A stretch of 64,000 bases of DNA from Rheum nobile. Its lineage: Eukaryota > Streptophyta > Magnoliopsida > Caryophyllales > Polygonaceae. The notes beneath the pieces were generated by a model. That model was not told the DNA's origin. It ran no database searches and worked only from the letters and a program-made list of their open reading frames with translations. Positions 1 through 10,581 of this stretch are shown here, piece after piece (position 1 is the first letter of the stretch; each line of letters begins with the position of its first letter). The stretch lies in assembly GCA_027886185.1 (NCBI GenBank), contig WOAB01000226.1, positions 868,001 through 932,000 on the forward strand, in the 5' to 3' direction. Made by a program: the position numbers and the translations under genes.

Positions 1-729
1 CGACGCTGGGTGCTTCTCGCCGGGAAGGCTCCTCATCGCCGGGGAGAGTAGAGGCCACCAGCAGCAGCCAGCAGCGGCGGCGAACTCCGGCAGAACGACG
101 GCAGCAGCAGCAACGCCACGCAACTTCAGCGGTTCAGCAGCAATGACGGGTAGCGGCTCGCGTCTTCGCCCCCTCCCCCCCCGTCGGTGGCTCGCCTTCG
201 CCGGGAAGAGCGGCGGCGGCACGAAGCAACAACAGATCGCCGACAGGGATGGAGCACCAGCAGCCACGAACAGCACAGCAACGCGAACAGCAGGGTTGCC
301 GGCGGAAGGAAGCAACAATGACCGGTCCGAGCTCGCTGGGAAGGAGATGGCGAATCAGGGGAAGGAGATGGGTGCCCAACAACCTCCAGATCGGGCTCCT
401 TATAAAGGCCAAGGAGGAAGCAACTCGCTGGACCCATCGACAGGTGCCCCGACCGGGATTGCACACGGGGGAGTATCGTGGCAGGCGTGCAAAAGTTGTG
501 GGGAAATGGTTTTGGTATGGGTTTTTAAACTCCGGAAATTATATGTTTGTATTCAAACAAATATTCTAAGTCTCGAAAATACATCGAATGTATTTTATAC
601 CACTCAAGGAATTATTTCGGAGATCAAGGATGTTACGGAAAATCCTAACTTCTCCGAAAACGAAATAATTACCGAACGAAGGTTAGGAAAAATTACCCAA
701 ATATCCTTATAGAAATGAGAGGTATTACA
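1..729 (-). mobile_element. LTR fragment (minus strand), runs off left edge
   Basis: The right edge reads GGTATTACA, the reverse complement of the TGTAATAYC start shared with the LTRs at 4426-6816 and 19376-21770. Read on the minus strand it shares ACATTCGATGTATTTT and TTAGAATATTTGTTTG with the 4426 LTR at the matching place, and has a TATA-like TTTATAAGG near 400. The GC-rich, CAG/GGC-rich part at 1-470 corresponds to the transcribed leader of that LTR family; open frames there on both strands are probably not genes. Only the first part of the LTR is present. Its orientation is opposite to the gag gene that follows, so it belongs to another insertion. Confidence 0.65.
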
Positions 730-1390
730 AAAAGTTATTTATAGTTGATTTTAAATGGTGTGTATAAGCAACCAAACGGTATTTTATGATTGTAACTTTA
801 AAAGTGTGATTTTTGTCTTAGTAAGAGTTTTGCGAAAATCATATCACTAGTTTGCGAAACTAATTTTTCTTAAATAATTATTTTATTAATGTTAATATAT
901 AAAGTTTAAGGATATAAAGTTTGAAAGTATAAGGTTTATTAGTAAGTGGTTTTCAAACTTCTGCAAGCTTCGAGTGTTACTTATTCCTTAGATCCATTAT
1001 TAGGGATAGTGTCTCTTCTCAGGTTTAATGTCATTTAAAGGTTGACATTTCTCCTAGAATACCCATTCTCAAGTAAGGAGAAGAAGGTCATTTCTGTAGT
1101 TAATAGTGAAGGGTTAGTCAGGCTAATATAAAGTTATTAGTTTGGACCCTTACAATCTGTATCATAACGTATTTGACTAAAGTGTCATGATCAAGTTGGA
1201 AAAGTTCTAAATCAACGTTATGGTTCATCAGCAGATGATGAACACAAGAAACACAGTCCGTGATGGTGCATGACCGAGTAACAACCCAAGGCTGAATCTG
1301 AGGAGCGCTGCTAATCAAGGGGAGGAGAGCGAGTCTGTCTCTCACAATAACCCCGCATGCGTTGGCCAAGTACAGGCTAATCCTCTGGTA
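730..1390. other. AT-rich leader, no gene seen
   Basis: There is no convincing open frame. The frame of gag can be extended some way upstream of the ATG at 1400 but contains stops. Parts near 985-1060 resemble 2885-2960 weakly (a TTCCTTAGATCCATT / TTCTAGATCCATTCC pair followed by TGTC...GACATT), hinting that both derive from one degraded non-coding element. Confidence 0.4.
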
Positions 1391-2554
1391 GTGTTGGATG
1401 TCGCGACCAAAGAAGCCATTCGTGGGTTTATTGTACAGACGGTCACCGACGTAATTCGGTCAATTGCACCACAAGCACAAGGTGTTCCGGTTCCTCAGGT
1501 TATTCCTGAAGTTGAGAAGCCAGTGGATCACGTACCCCAAGTTGATGTCGTCAGGAACAGAGGAACTTACGGTCGAGCCTTGAAGGCCGTGAGCTCAATG
1601 AGGCCTGACAGCTACGACGGTACTGGAGAACCGGTCAGAGTGGCGTATTGGTTCTCGCATATGGAACAGTTGTTCAGGAATGTGGATTGCACTAAGACTG
1701 AGAAAGTGCACATCTCCTCCCTTCAACTCAAGGATATGGCTAGCAAATGGTGGGAGAGCACTAGTTTAGCTGATCATCCCGAGTTGAATTGGGGAATGTT
1801 CAAAGCAAAGATGACTGACCGTTTCTTTTCCCGTGCTATGAGGAAGGAGAAGCACAAGGAATTTTTGTACCCTAAGACCGATGGGTTAAAGGTGACTGAG
1901 CTTGCAGCTAAGTTCAATCACTTGTTGCAATATGATGGGCCAGAAGTGTCGAACGAGGAACAAAAGATCTGGTACTTCCATGGATGGATGAATCCAGAAA
2001 TCAAACCTCTAATGGTGCGTCACGGTTGTTCTACATTAGAGCAATATGTGGATGTGGCCTACAAGATAGAGGTCACACTGGAAGAATCCGCCCAAAAGCG
2101 GGAGAAGTAGGTTAAGGGAAAGGGTGGGCAACATGATCGCCAGGTTGGTATATTCAAGCGACCGACAACGCCTACTAAATTTGAAAAGTCTGGTCATGCT
2201 AAGACTGAGACGACTCAGTCAGACTCCGCCAGAGGCTCCGGTTGGAGTAGCGGGGTGACTCTGTGCCACAACTGTGGTGAAGTTGGGCATAAAAGTTTTA
2301 ACTGTCAAAAGAAAAAGCGGGTATGCTACTATTGTGGAAGGGAAGGCCACATGCAATCATACTGTAGGAAAAAGGGTCAAGGACCAACACAATCTTATCA
2401 AGCCTCAAATGTTGGCAATAGGCAGAACCCAAAGCCAGAGGTATCTGCTCCTGAGCAATCTATGGCTCGTAATAAAGGCAAAGCGCCTATGGAGTCGTCA
2501 GGCCAGGGGCAACGACTCTTCGTGGTGCATCAAGCCGACGGGGGAAAACCTTGA
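1391..2554 (+). pseudogene. Retrotransposon Gag (Ty3/gypsy) with two zinc knuckles, one nonsense stop
   Basis: Gag forms the virus-like particle and packages element RNA. The first part (1391-2107) has the Retrotrans_gag core, with motifs such as MRPDSYDGTGEPV, WFSHMEQLF, MASKWWEST and RFFSRAMRKEK. After an in-frame TAG at 2108-2110 the same frame continues through a basic linker to two CCHC knuckles: CHNCGEVGHKSFNC at 2264-2305 and CYYCGREGHMQSYC at 2324-2365. The frame closes at TGA 2552-2554 just after GQRLFVVHQADGGKP, the place where protease would begin in a chromovirus. Apart from the single TAG, possibly CAG to TAG, the gene is clean over about 390 codons. No pol follows. Confidence 0.85.
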
Positions 2555-4175
2555 TCGAGTAATTGTATTTTTGTTAAGCCTTTCCTTAAGAATAGGGAGC
2601 GATGACTTGTGTCGATAGTCTCCATAGCTTTATAATCTGTCTGTTCGACTTTCTGTTAGTTGCTTTAATGTAATGTTTTGAATAAATAAAGAAGTATTTC
2701 CTTGTTTCGGAAATTACTACATTAATTGCTATTACAAATCAATCGTTCATACAAAACCCCGTGAGTGCCGGAAACAGTATATGTCATGTATGGATAAAGG
2801 TTGTCGGACTTATAGGGGAGGGGTATCGTATGTAGCCTAGATGTTCGTTCCCTATATGGTTAACCTCAGGGTCGACTCTATTGCTTACATTCTAGATCCA
2901 TTCCTAAGAATCTTTCTTCATTCTGGAGTAATGTCCCATCAGTATGACATTAATTGCTTTCTTAGCTAAGTTGGCGAGCGATATCTCGTAAGCTGAGTTT
3001 TTCTAAAAGTCTATAGGGATGGACTAATGCGAAGTCCAGAATGCCTAGTGGTGAATTCATGCTGTAAACATTGATGTGAATAGATTGTGTGAGAAATATA
3101 AGAATCTTAAGTTAGAAATAAGTTATTTGAGATAGTTAAACAAACCTTTGGGATTTGAGTCAGGAAATGGGTGTATGGGCCAAACCTATATGGGCCAAAT
3201 AATTGAATTTGGTAAGTTGTACTTTCAGGGAATAAGGGGTTATGATACTTGTAAGATTGCAAGGTTTGGTATTTGGATTTTATGCGAGTATGTCAGTTAT
3301 AAGGCTTATGGTGCAATTCTTTGGAGAAGATTAAGTTGTGAAGTTACTGTGTTAGGAAGAGGCCACATAAATGGAAATATTACAGTTTAAGGATAGATTA
3401 TGTTGATGATTCTGATAAATTAAAGGATTTAGTGGAGAGGATTGTCTATGTACGCCTAAGGAGTAAGGTAACAAGCTTACTCGTACGAATCTGTTAAAGG
3501 ATTATGATAGAAGTGACTGATGCGGTTGGTAATGAATCATTTTTCAGGATGATACCTTAAGGAAATAGGAGTAATGTCTCATGTGATTCATTTTGAGGAA
3601 CATAAGAATAAAGGTGTTGTGATTATGTTTGGAGAAGTTAAGGAACCTTAAAGGTTTAAATTACAAGATGATTAAAGGAATAGGCTAAATCACCACCGAA
3701 AGGATACCAAGTTAGAATTGGCATAAGGGCCAAACTCGACGATGATGAGTAATGAAATTGTGGGGTATACACTTAAAGGAATTAGGAAATGCGATGCCTC
3801 AAGGACCACTAAGATCTGATAATGGATTATAAGGCAGATAAGATACGTACTCTAGGAGAAGTTATAAATGGAAAAGTGGAAGGAGAAACGTGTATTCTCA
3901 TGCTTAAGGTATAGCAAGTCTGTTACAATGATTTTGGAGGGTACTATCATAAAATAATTATGACCTTGTGGATGTAGTTACGAGTTGCTACAAGTGTAAC
4001 ATATGGAGATGTGGGATACTAGTGTGATTGAGGAGACAGATCAATTTCCTAGGAACAATGTCAAGGTTAAAGTGATTAAGAATATTAAGTTCAGGTAGTA
4101 AGGTTAGTAGCAAACCCGATTCCATTAATTAGCAATGCTAGTTTCGGGGTCGAAACTATTTTAAGAGGGTAGTAA
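2555..4175. other. Non-coding interior of the gag-only element
   Basis: I see no pol domains and no frame longer than about 80 codons with recognisable content. The sequence is moderately AT-rich and may be untranslated interior or degraded sequence. It ends with GTTTCGGGGTCGAAAC and a purine run, the usual prelude to a chromovirus 3' LTR. Confidence 0.45.
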
Positions 4176-4425
4176 TGTAATAACCCTCATATTATCATAA
4201 GGATAGCATGGTAGAATGAATGTTTGTGTAAGCAGATTATAAAATTTCCTTAAACTATGAAGGGTGATAGGTTTTAACTTAGAAATGTTTGAACCAATTT
4301 ACGAAGTGGTAAATGGGTTAGGTATGGTTAAACTTATAAGGTTGGGTAGCTTAGTATAAGGTCGCATCTCCGGGGGCGTTATCAGCCAAGTTTCGGGGTC
4401 GAAACTTCTTTTAAGGGAGAAGTGA
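4141..4425 (+). repeat. Duplicated polypurine-tract/LTR-start junction
   Basis: The block GTTTCGGGGTCGAAAC, then TTTTAAG, purines and TGTAATA occurs twice, at 4141-4182 (LTR-like start at 4176) and 4390-4432 (true LTR start at 4426), 250 bp apart. The piece between them begins like an LTR (TGTAATAACCCTCAT) but is only 250 bp long. It looks like a truncated LTR of a sister element, or the result of template switching between two related RNAs. Confidence 0.5.
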
Positions 4426-6816
4426 TGTAATATCCATCATTTTGTTAGCAAGGGTAATTGGGTAATTTCTCAAACCCTCGTCAATTATTCGGGACGCGTT
4501 AGGCGAAGTTCGGAATTTCTGTAACTCGTATAATCTTTGTATTATTCCCTGAGCTTTATAATATACATTCGATGTATTTTGGAGGCTTAGAATATTTGTT
4601 TGGGTACAAATATTTATTTTCCGGGGTTGAAAGTCGTGTTATATCCTTTCCTGAGCAAACGGATGCAAAAAGGACATTTCCGCGACCGTGGCAAAACTTC
4701 TGTGACCGCGGAAAAATAGTGCTCAACAACACTGGGACAGGGAATTTTCCGCGACCGCGGAAAAGTGCATGCGTGCCACGTGTTCTTCATCGCCGTCGAT
4801 CTCCTAAACCGCCGTCGATCTGGGGGGGGGGGGTGATCTCCTTTGGCTATAAAAGGAGGGTGGAATGGAGGGTTTAGGACACCCAAATTCAGATCTCCTC
4901 TCCCTCTCTCGTTCTTCCTTCGTTCGCCGGAGTTTCTTCGTCGCTGGAATTCTTGTGGAGTCGCCGGAGCTCTCGACGGAGGTGGTGGTGCTCGTAGGGT
5001 GGTGCTTAGGAGGCGCAAGGAAGGTTGGAGTCGAAGCCCCCTCGAATCGATCCCCGTCGCGTCGTCGCGGTGAGGTTACCTCCATTTTGGGTCGCCGGAG
5101 TTCATGGCCGCGACCGCGGACATGAACAGCCGCGACCGTAGCAATGAAAAGGTCGGTCGCGGCCGCGGCTGCTGTCCTCGACACCGGCGATCGCGGAATC
5201 CCAGCCGCGACCGCGGATTGCCTTGGCAATCGCGATCGTGGCCTTGGACGATCCGGTCTCGGGCGGGACTTTCGTTCTTTCGATTTCGTTCGTTCTTTCT
5301 TAGATTCGTATCATTTTATTGTCGAATCTAACCTAGGGTTTCGTTATGGGCCATTGTCGTAGGAATCTGTAATCCGACTTCCGTTCCCGTTCCGGACCCA
5401 GAAACTCGTCGTCACTCAATCGTTCGTCTAGACTAAGGCAAGTGGCGGTTCACTCTTGCTTAATCATTCCATATTCTATTAATTATCAATTGCTTATAAT
5501 TGTTAATTAAATTGGAGTGAACTGTTGTTTTCATTTGGGAACAGATTTTTATAAATAATGTGATTAAAATATGATATTATAGTAGGTTGTATATATTGCT
5601 AGAAACAACGCTATTATACTTGTTAATGACTGTAATGGTTTTGTTGTGGATTTAAATGTAAACTTTAATGCTAGATTAGCACGAGTATTCATAGGAACGC
5701 TAATTTCTTATGAGGATTAGTCGTTTCTTTATAACTCAGTATTAGTGAAACCAGTCTCTAAATGCTTTCCAGATCGTAAACTTTCGTAGTCACTCGATAG
5801 CATAAACTTTTGTAGTCACTCGAGAACATAAACTTTCGTAGTCACTCGAGACCATAAACTTTCGTAGTCACTCGAGATCGTAAACTTTCGTAGTCACTCG
5901 ATATCGTAAACTTTCGTAGTTACTCGAGATCATATTAAAAGCCTTAACATTAACATATGTTTTGTAATTAAATAAGATAAGTGCGGTTATGCACATAATT
6001 AATATACCCTCGAGCGAAGAGTACAACTTGGAAATCCGCCCGGACTTCGGTTAGAGTAAGTTCTCTTTCCAATCTGAATTCGCATTGTGCGGTGAGGTTG
6101 GTCGTGGACCCAATTGATCAAGTCTTTTTAAACGCTTGTATGAAACTATAACGTTCCCAAACAATTGTCATACCATCCCTTAAGACCCAATTCCTTGGAG
6201 TCTTCTCTTCAATGCATATCTAAATACTAAATCATTCTGTGAAAGTCCTGGGTTATATATCGTTCCTTCGGTTATTATTCGAGGGACAATGATAGTAAAC
6301 GGTTGCGATCACTAGAATCATTCTGTTTTCACCCTTGCATAGTCTTTCATTAGACTAACCAACCAGGTTTTATTCCTTGCATGGTTGGCTGGTGTCATCC
6401 GTCCTATACGGCACATCAGTGGTTGGTTCTCGAAGTCAAAGTAACTAGTCGAAGAAGAAGAGGCTTGCAGACGAAGATTTAAGTGTCAGTATTTTAAGTT
6501 GTTAAGTATTACTTTAATATGTCCTTATAACCTAGCTATGTTATAGGTTGATTCTTAAAAGTCTTCCGCTATGTAATTTATAAGTCTTCCATTGAAATTT
6601 TACTCTCTTGTAAAAACGCTACTCTCGTTTGATGAAGAGATCTTTTAATAAAAGGGTTGAGTTTCATATACAAATGCCTTCCGCTCTTTAATCTTTCATT
6701 TAATATATATACGCATTCAAGTTTAATTGTTCCGATTAAAGCCTAGGGTGGCTTTGGACGGTAATGTCTGAGGTCACTAGCGTGTGGCACTACCAATATA
6801 AATCGGGGGTGTTACA
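4426..6816 (+). mobile_element. LTR (3' LTR of the gag-only element), 2391 bp
   Basis: It begins TGTAATATCC right after a polypurine tract (AAGGGAGAAGTGA) and ends GGGGGTGTTACA. U3 has a clear TATA box, TATAAAAG at 4848-4855, preceded by a run of 12 G (4822-4833). The leader downstream is rich in GCCGCGACCGCGG-like CG motifs. The length matches the solo LTR at 19376-21770 (2395 bp), and both share the start and end sequence. A minisatellite lies at 5775-5930. The right flank is MULE sequence. Confidence 0.8.
5775..5930. repeat. 26-bp minisatellite, six units, inside the LTR
   Basis: Six consecutive 26-bp units of the form CRTAAACTTTCGTAGTCACT plus CGAGAN, with only scattered substitutions. 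A different short tandem repeat is found in the solo LTR of the same family at 20251-20336. Confidence 0.85.
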
Positions 6817-6949
6817 TGGATTGAGTTGGTCCGTCACGTATAGATTCACCTCATCCATGACGGATGGATTGAGTTGGTCTGTCACGGACCATGTCAATCC
6901 ATACGTCACAGATGAGGTGAATCTATACGTGACAGACCAACTCAATCCA
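6817..6949. repeat. Inverted repeat of CCGTCACG-type motifs in E1 intron 1
   Basis: The 39-bp arms at 6817-6855 and 6911-6949 are reverse complements apart from one base. Both contain TGGATTGAGTTGG, GTCACGTATAG and ATTCACCTCATC. E3 has a comparable motif array the same distance upstream of its exon 2 (35821-35968). Confidence 0.8.
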
Positions 6950-7016
6950 TTCGTCACGTATGGTTGTGTTTGACAGAAACTGAATACTTCGCTAAATTGT
7001 TTTTTTACTTCAATAG

Positions 7017-10000
7017 GAGAACAATATCGTGAACAACGGTATTAACAATCTGTCCCTAAATGATGCATGGGACATGGCCCCACCGTCCATCTCACTTGGG
7101 TTGTTCGGCGAACCTATGCCGCCTCAACAACCTCATTTGCCGGGATTAGATTGTTTTGCTCGTAGTGGAATTCCGTCCGTAAGCTGGCAAGCTCCACCTA
7201 AGTTTGGGTTTCCGGCATTACACACACAGCCGCATTTTTATTTTCCTACACCTGAAGAAATGATTGTTTCTGAAGATTATTCAGAGAAGTTCACCACGGG
7301 TGAAGTATTCGGCTCCAGAGATGATGCAAGTAAAAGGGCTAGACAGATTGCCTTTGATAATCACTTATGCCTCACTATTGGTCGGGATAGAAACTTTGGT
7401 GGAGGAAGCCTTCGGAAGTCATGGTTGATGTGTGAAAAAGCGGGAGTTTATATTCCTAAAGATGAAACTAGAGTAAGGCAAAGAACAAGGAGCAAAAAAT
7501 GTGATTGTCCCTTCATATTGTTGTATCAAGAAAATCCGAGGGACTCACAACCATGTCATTGGTGATGACTTATACGGGCATGCAGTTGCTGGCAAGTTGA
7601 CACCTGAGCAGAAGAAGTTGGTTAAGGTCATGACAGAAAATCATAGTAAACCATCAAAGATTGCAACAACACTTAACCAATACCCAAACAACTGCACTAA
7701 AATGCATCAGATTTACAATGAAGTGTACAATGTCCGACATAGTGGGATGGAAGAAAGAACTGTGGTCCAAGAGTTCTTCCATAAGTACAAGGAGAACAAC
7801 TACTTTGTGGAGCATAGGTCGGATCGAACGACGAATAAGATCACCGACATTTTCTTTGCCAGTCCAGATTCCATGAAACTCCTAAAGGCATTTCCATGCG
7901 TTCTTTTGCTAGACTCCACATATAGCACTAACAGGTTAGTGTAACACATCTACTTGCTACATCTATTTTAACTTATGTTTATTCATTATACATGACACAT
8001 CTTCTTGTGCAGGTATGACTTGACTTTCCTGGAAATAATAGGAGTCACGTCTACATGGAAGAACTATAATGTGGCGGGGGCATTTCTACATCATGAGAAA
8101 GAAGACAACTACGTGTGGGCCGCACAACAACTTCTTAAAATGTGCTCAAAGTGTCAAGTAACACTGACATGCCTAGTGACAGATCGTGAAAAGGCCTTGA
8201 TGAATGCATTAGATAAACTCTTTCCAAGTGCCAAGTCTATCCTCTGTAGGCGCCATGTGAAGAAGAACATAGAGGACAATGCTAGGAAGTAGATGAAGGA
8301 TAAAAGCTTGGGTACAAGGTTTGCAAATGCATACTATAATTTATTCAAGCAAACAATTGTATCCGAGTACGAGATGGAGTTGCGTAGAATTCAGTCGGAA
8401 TGGAGAGTTTGGCCACGTCTACTTCAGTATGTAAGAAACAACTGGCTCATCCCGTACAGGGAAAGACTTGTGTCAGCTTGGACATATACTATTTTCACGC
8501 TTGGAACGTCAACGACAAACAGATTAGTAGCCACGTCTGAATCTGTATTGCATTTTCATTACATTCTTCTATGATCAAACTTTAAACTCTATTGTACTAA
8601 ATATAGGGTTGAAGGAGCACACTCTAGTTTAAAAGACTTCTTGACTACTCCACATGGCAGTCTAGACACGATATTCGGTCAATATCATTCAAAGATGGTT
8701 AACCAAGTGAAGGAAATCAAGGGAACCTTCAACGAGAGTGCACAGAACATGATGACGCTTGTGACTGGGGCTGATGTTTTCAAGCTGTTGAAGTACAAAG
8801 TATCTAAGGTTGCACTTGACCGTTTGACTGAGGAATACAGAAAAGGGGAAATCTATTTTATGACAGTACTTGCACATGCCAGATGAGGGTGAGAGATGGA
8901 TTGCCGTGTGTGCATCGTATCGCTAGATATGTGACGAGTTCAATCTCTATTATCCCGACAAAGTTGCATCCTTTTTGGAGACAATTGAGTTTATCAGAAG
9001 TGCAAGACGAAGGTGAGGCTGAGGTGAAGCGCAAAGTCGCGAGATGTTTGATGGATCAATTTTATACGGATGAGTTCCCCAATCTATCAGCAGATGATCA
9101 AGAAAAATGTGTCTCGCGGCTTTACGACATTGCTCGCCCCGAGGGGACTAGTCTGCAAGAGCCGGCTATTGTGAGGCATAAGGGACGGCCAATGGGAGCT
9201 CCAAACAAAGATAACACTAAAAGATATCCTTCTTTATGGGAATACACAGACAAAGAGATGGAAGGGACACCTCCCAAGAAGCAACGAGGTAGGCCACCAA
9301 ATCCCACTAGTACACCTTCACCAAGCCCTACGGCTCCTATCACTCCTTTGAGGCCATCTCAGGTTAGAGTTTCCAAGAATCCAGTGGGTCAAATGTTTCC
9401 ACCACCTTTTCATGCTCCACAGTTCTTCATTAAAGACTTTGAACCGTATATGGATATAGTTCCGTCGTGTATGCACGAACACATAAACGGTTACTTTGAT
9501 ATTGTTGGTGATGGAAACTGTGGATACAGAGCCGTTGCAGATCAAATAGGCATTGGGCAGGAACAATGGAGGATCGTCCGACAATCCATGATTGATAAGG
9601 TGAAAGAAATCTTTCCATTGTATGCTTAGACTTGCCTCTTTCCGATTACGATGGATACAGTACTGGAACAACTTACATGGTTTGATGATGGGATGGCCCC
9701 ATAAAATACTTGGATGGTGATTCCAGATATGGGTTGTCTGGTTGCTTCTGCATTCAATTGTGCAGTTGTCGTGTTGGGTCGTATGAATGCTACTTACTTG
9801 CCTTTGCAAGCGGTTCCACATCATCCCTGGGGTGCTAAGCTAAAGACGATATGTTTCTGCCATGTTGAGAAGGAGAGTCATTTTATTTCGGTATGTTACT
9901 AATAATTTAATCAATTTTTATTCATTATTAAAACTCATTAACTAGGCAAGTGAATACGTTCTCCATTCTTTTGTAGGTGGCCTTATCAGAGGCATCACCG

Positions 10001-10132
10001 TTGCCTCCAATATTTGTCATGTGGGAGCATGCAAAGGATGCGTCTGCTGCTTGTCTGTATGATCCATTCACTACTTAGCTGATGGCGTATGGACCTTCCA
10101 GGAGAAAGAGACGAGGCCGCAAGCCGACTTAA
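7017..10132 (+). pseudogene. MULE transposase with FAR1-type zinc finger, SWIM, AT-hook and OTU domains (E1), broken
   Basis: Exons by comparison with E2: 7017-7934, 8013-8522, 8607-9890, 9977-10132; exon 1 is lost. In order: a FAR1/WRKY-GCM1-type zinc-binding domain (EVFGSRDDASKRARQIAF ... KKCDCPF ... THNH); the MULE core with LLLDSTYSTN and CLVTDREKALMNAL; a SWIM-like finger (CQMR...LPCVH); an AT-hook (KKQRGRPPN); an OTU-like cysteine-protease domain (GDGNCGYRAVADQ, about 9508-9546, and ESHFISV, about 9873-9890); and a final AT-hook (RRGRKPT). Damage: a 29-bp deletion near 7546, GAG to TAG at 8290, a lost donor after 8522 (ATTAGT), a 1-bp deletion near 8849, and stops after 9627, near 9704 and in the last exon. 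It would act in the nucleus on the element ends. It cannot make the full protein now. Confidence 0.85.
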
Positions 10133-10230
10133 ATATTTTTGCAATCGCACACTGTAAAGATATTGTTAGGACAACTTAATATTCTATTGTATGAATGTTT
10201 TTTTAGAAGTAAAACGTGAGAGTTTTTACA

Positions 10231-10387
10231 TAAATACATTAGGAAGCCAAGGAGAAGGACGAGAAAGCAGAAGAGGCCGTTCTGTAAAAGTGCACGGTTT
10301 GCTGCAAACCGTGCACCAAACCATGCACTTTTACAGAACGACCTCTTCTGCTTTCTCGTCCTTCTCCTTGGCTTCCTAATGTATTTA
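10231..10387. repeat. Long near-perfect hairpin between convergent E1 genes
   Basis: The 64-bp arms 10231-10294 and 10324-10387 are reverse complements with one mismatch (GAGGCC against GAGGTC). Nested in the centre is a second hairpin, GTGCACGGTTTGC at 10290-10302 with its complement at 10304-10316. It lies about 100 bp past the transposase stop and about 200 bp past the PMD stop. E2 has no matching hairpin in its central region. It could be a transcript 3'-end structure, a small-RNA source, or a tiny foldback insertion; no target duplication is visible. Confidence 0.9.
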
Positions 10388-10581
10388 TGGATGCTATCAA
10401 ATATGTATAATACTAACTATCAAATTCGGGATTAATGCTTTAGCGTTTGAAGAAAGTTATGGCAAATACATGCAAATTAGTTTGATTATCATCATAAAAC
10501 TAGTCAAGAAACTACAATTCCATAATGAATGCGACACTCCCTAAAATACAACCAAAGTAGCAATTGAAAACTTGAATGCAC

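Larger units (their letters stand above)
730..6816 (+). mobile_element. Gag-only Ty3/gypsy-like LTR element (TR-GAG-like), 5' LTR not recognised
   Basis: It holds one gag gene (1391-2554), about 1.6 kb without recognisable protease, reverse transcriptase, RNase H or integrase, a polypurine tract and a full 3' LTR (4426-6816). This is the layout described for TR-GAG elements, which depend on enzymes from relatives. The alternative is a chromovirus that lost pol by deletion. 730-1390 precedes gag; a weak match to a primer-binding site (CTGTATCATAAC at 1155-1166, compare the common TGGTATCAGAGC) is all that can be seen, and no 5' LTR matching 4426-6816 was found. The element appears to have inserted into intron 1 of the MULE at 6817. 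Confidence 0.5.

Noticed and set aside
126..712. Overlapping open frames on both strands near the left edge
   Set aside because: They lie in the GC-rich leader of an LTR; no domain is recognisable and the same region in sister LTRs is not conserved as protein.
4572..5362. Several overlapping GC-rich frames in the LTR
   Set aside because: CG-rich leader sequence; frames on both strands at once, no homology recognised.
5775..5930. CRISPR-like array
   Set aside because: Units are directly adjacent with no unique spacers; this is a plant LTR minisatellite.
8689..8877. Minus-strand frames overlapping the transposase exons
   Set aside because: They are shadows of the coding strand with no support of their own.
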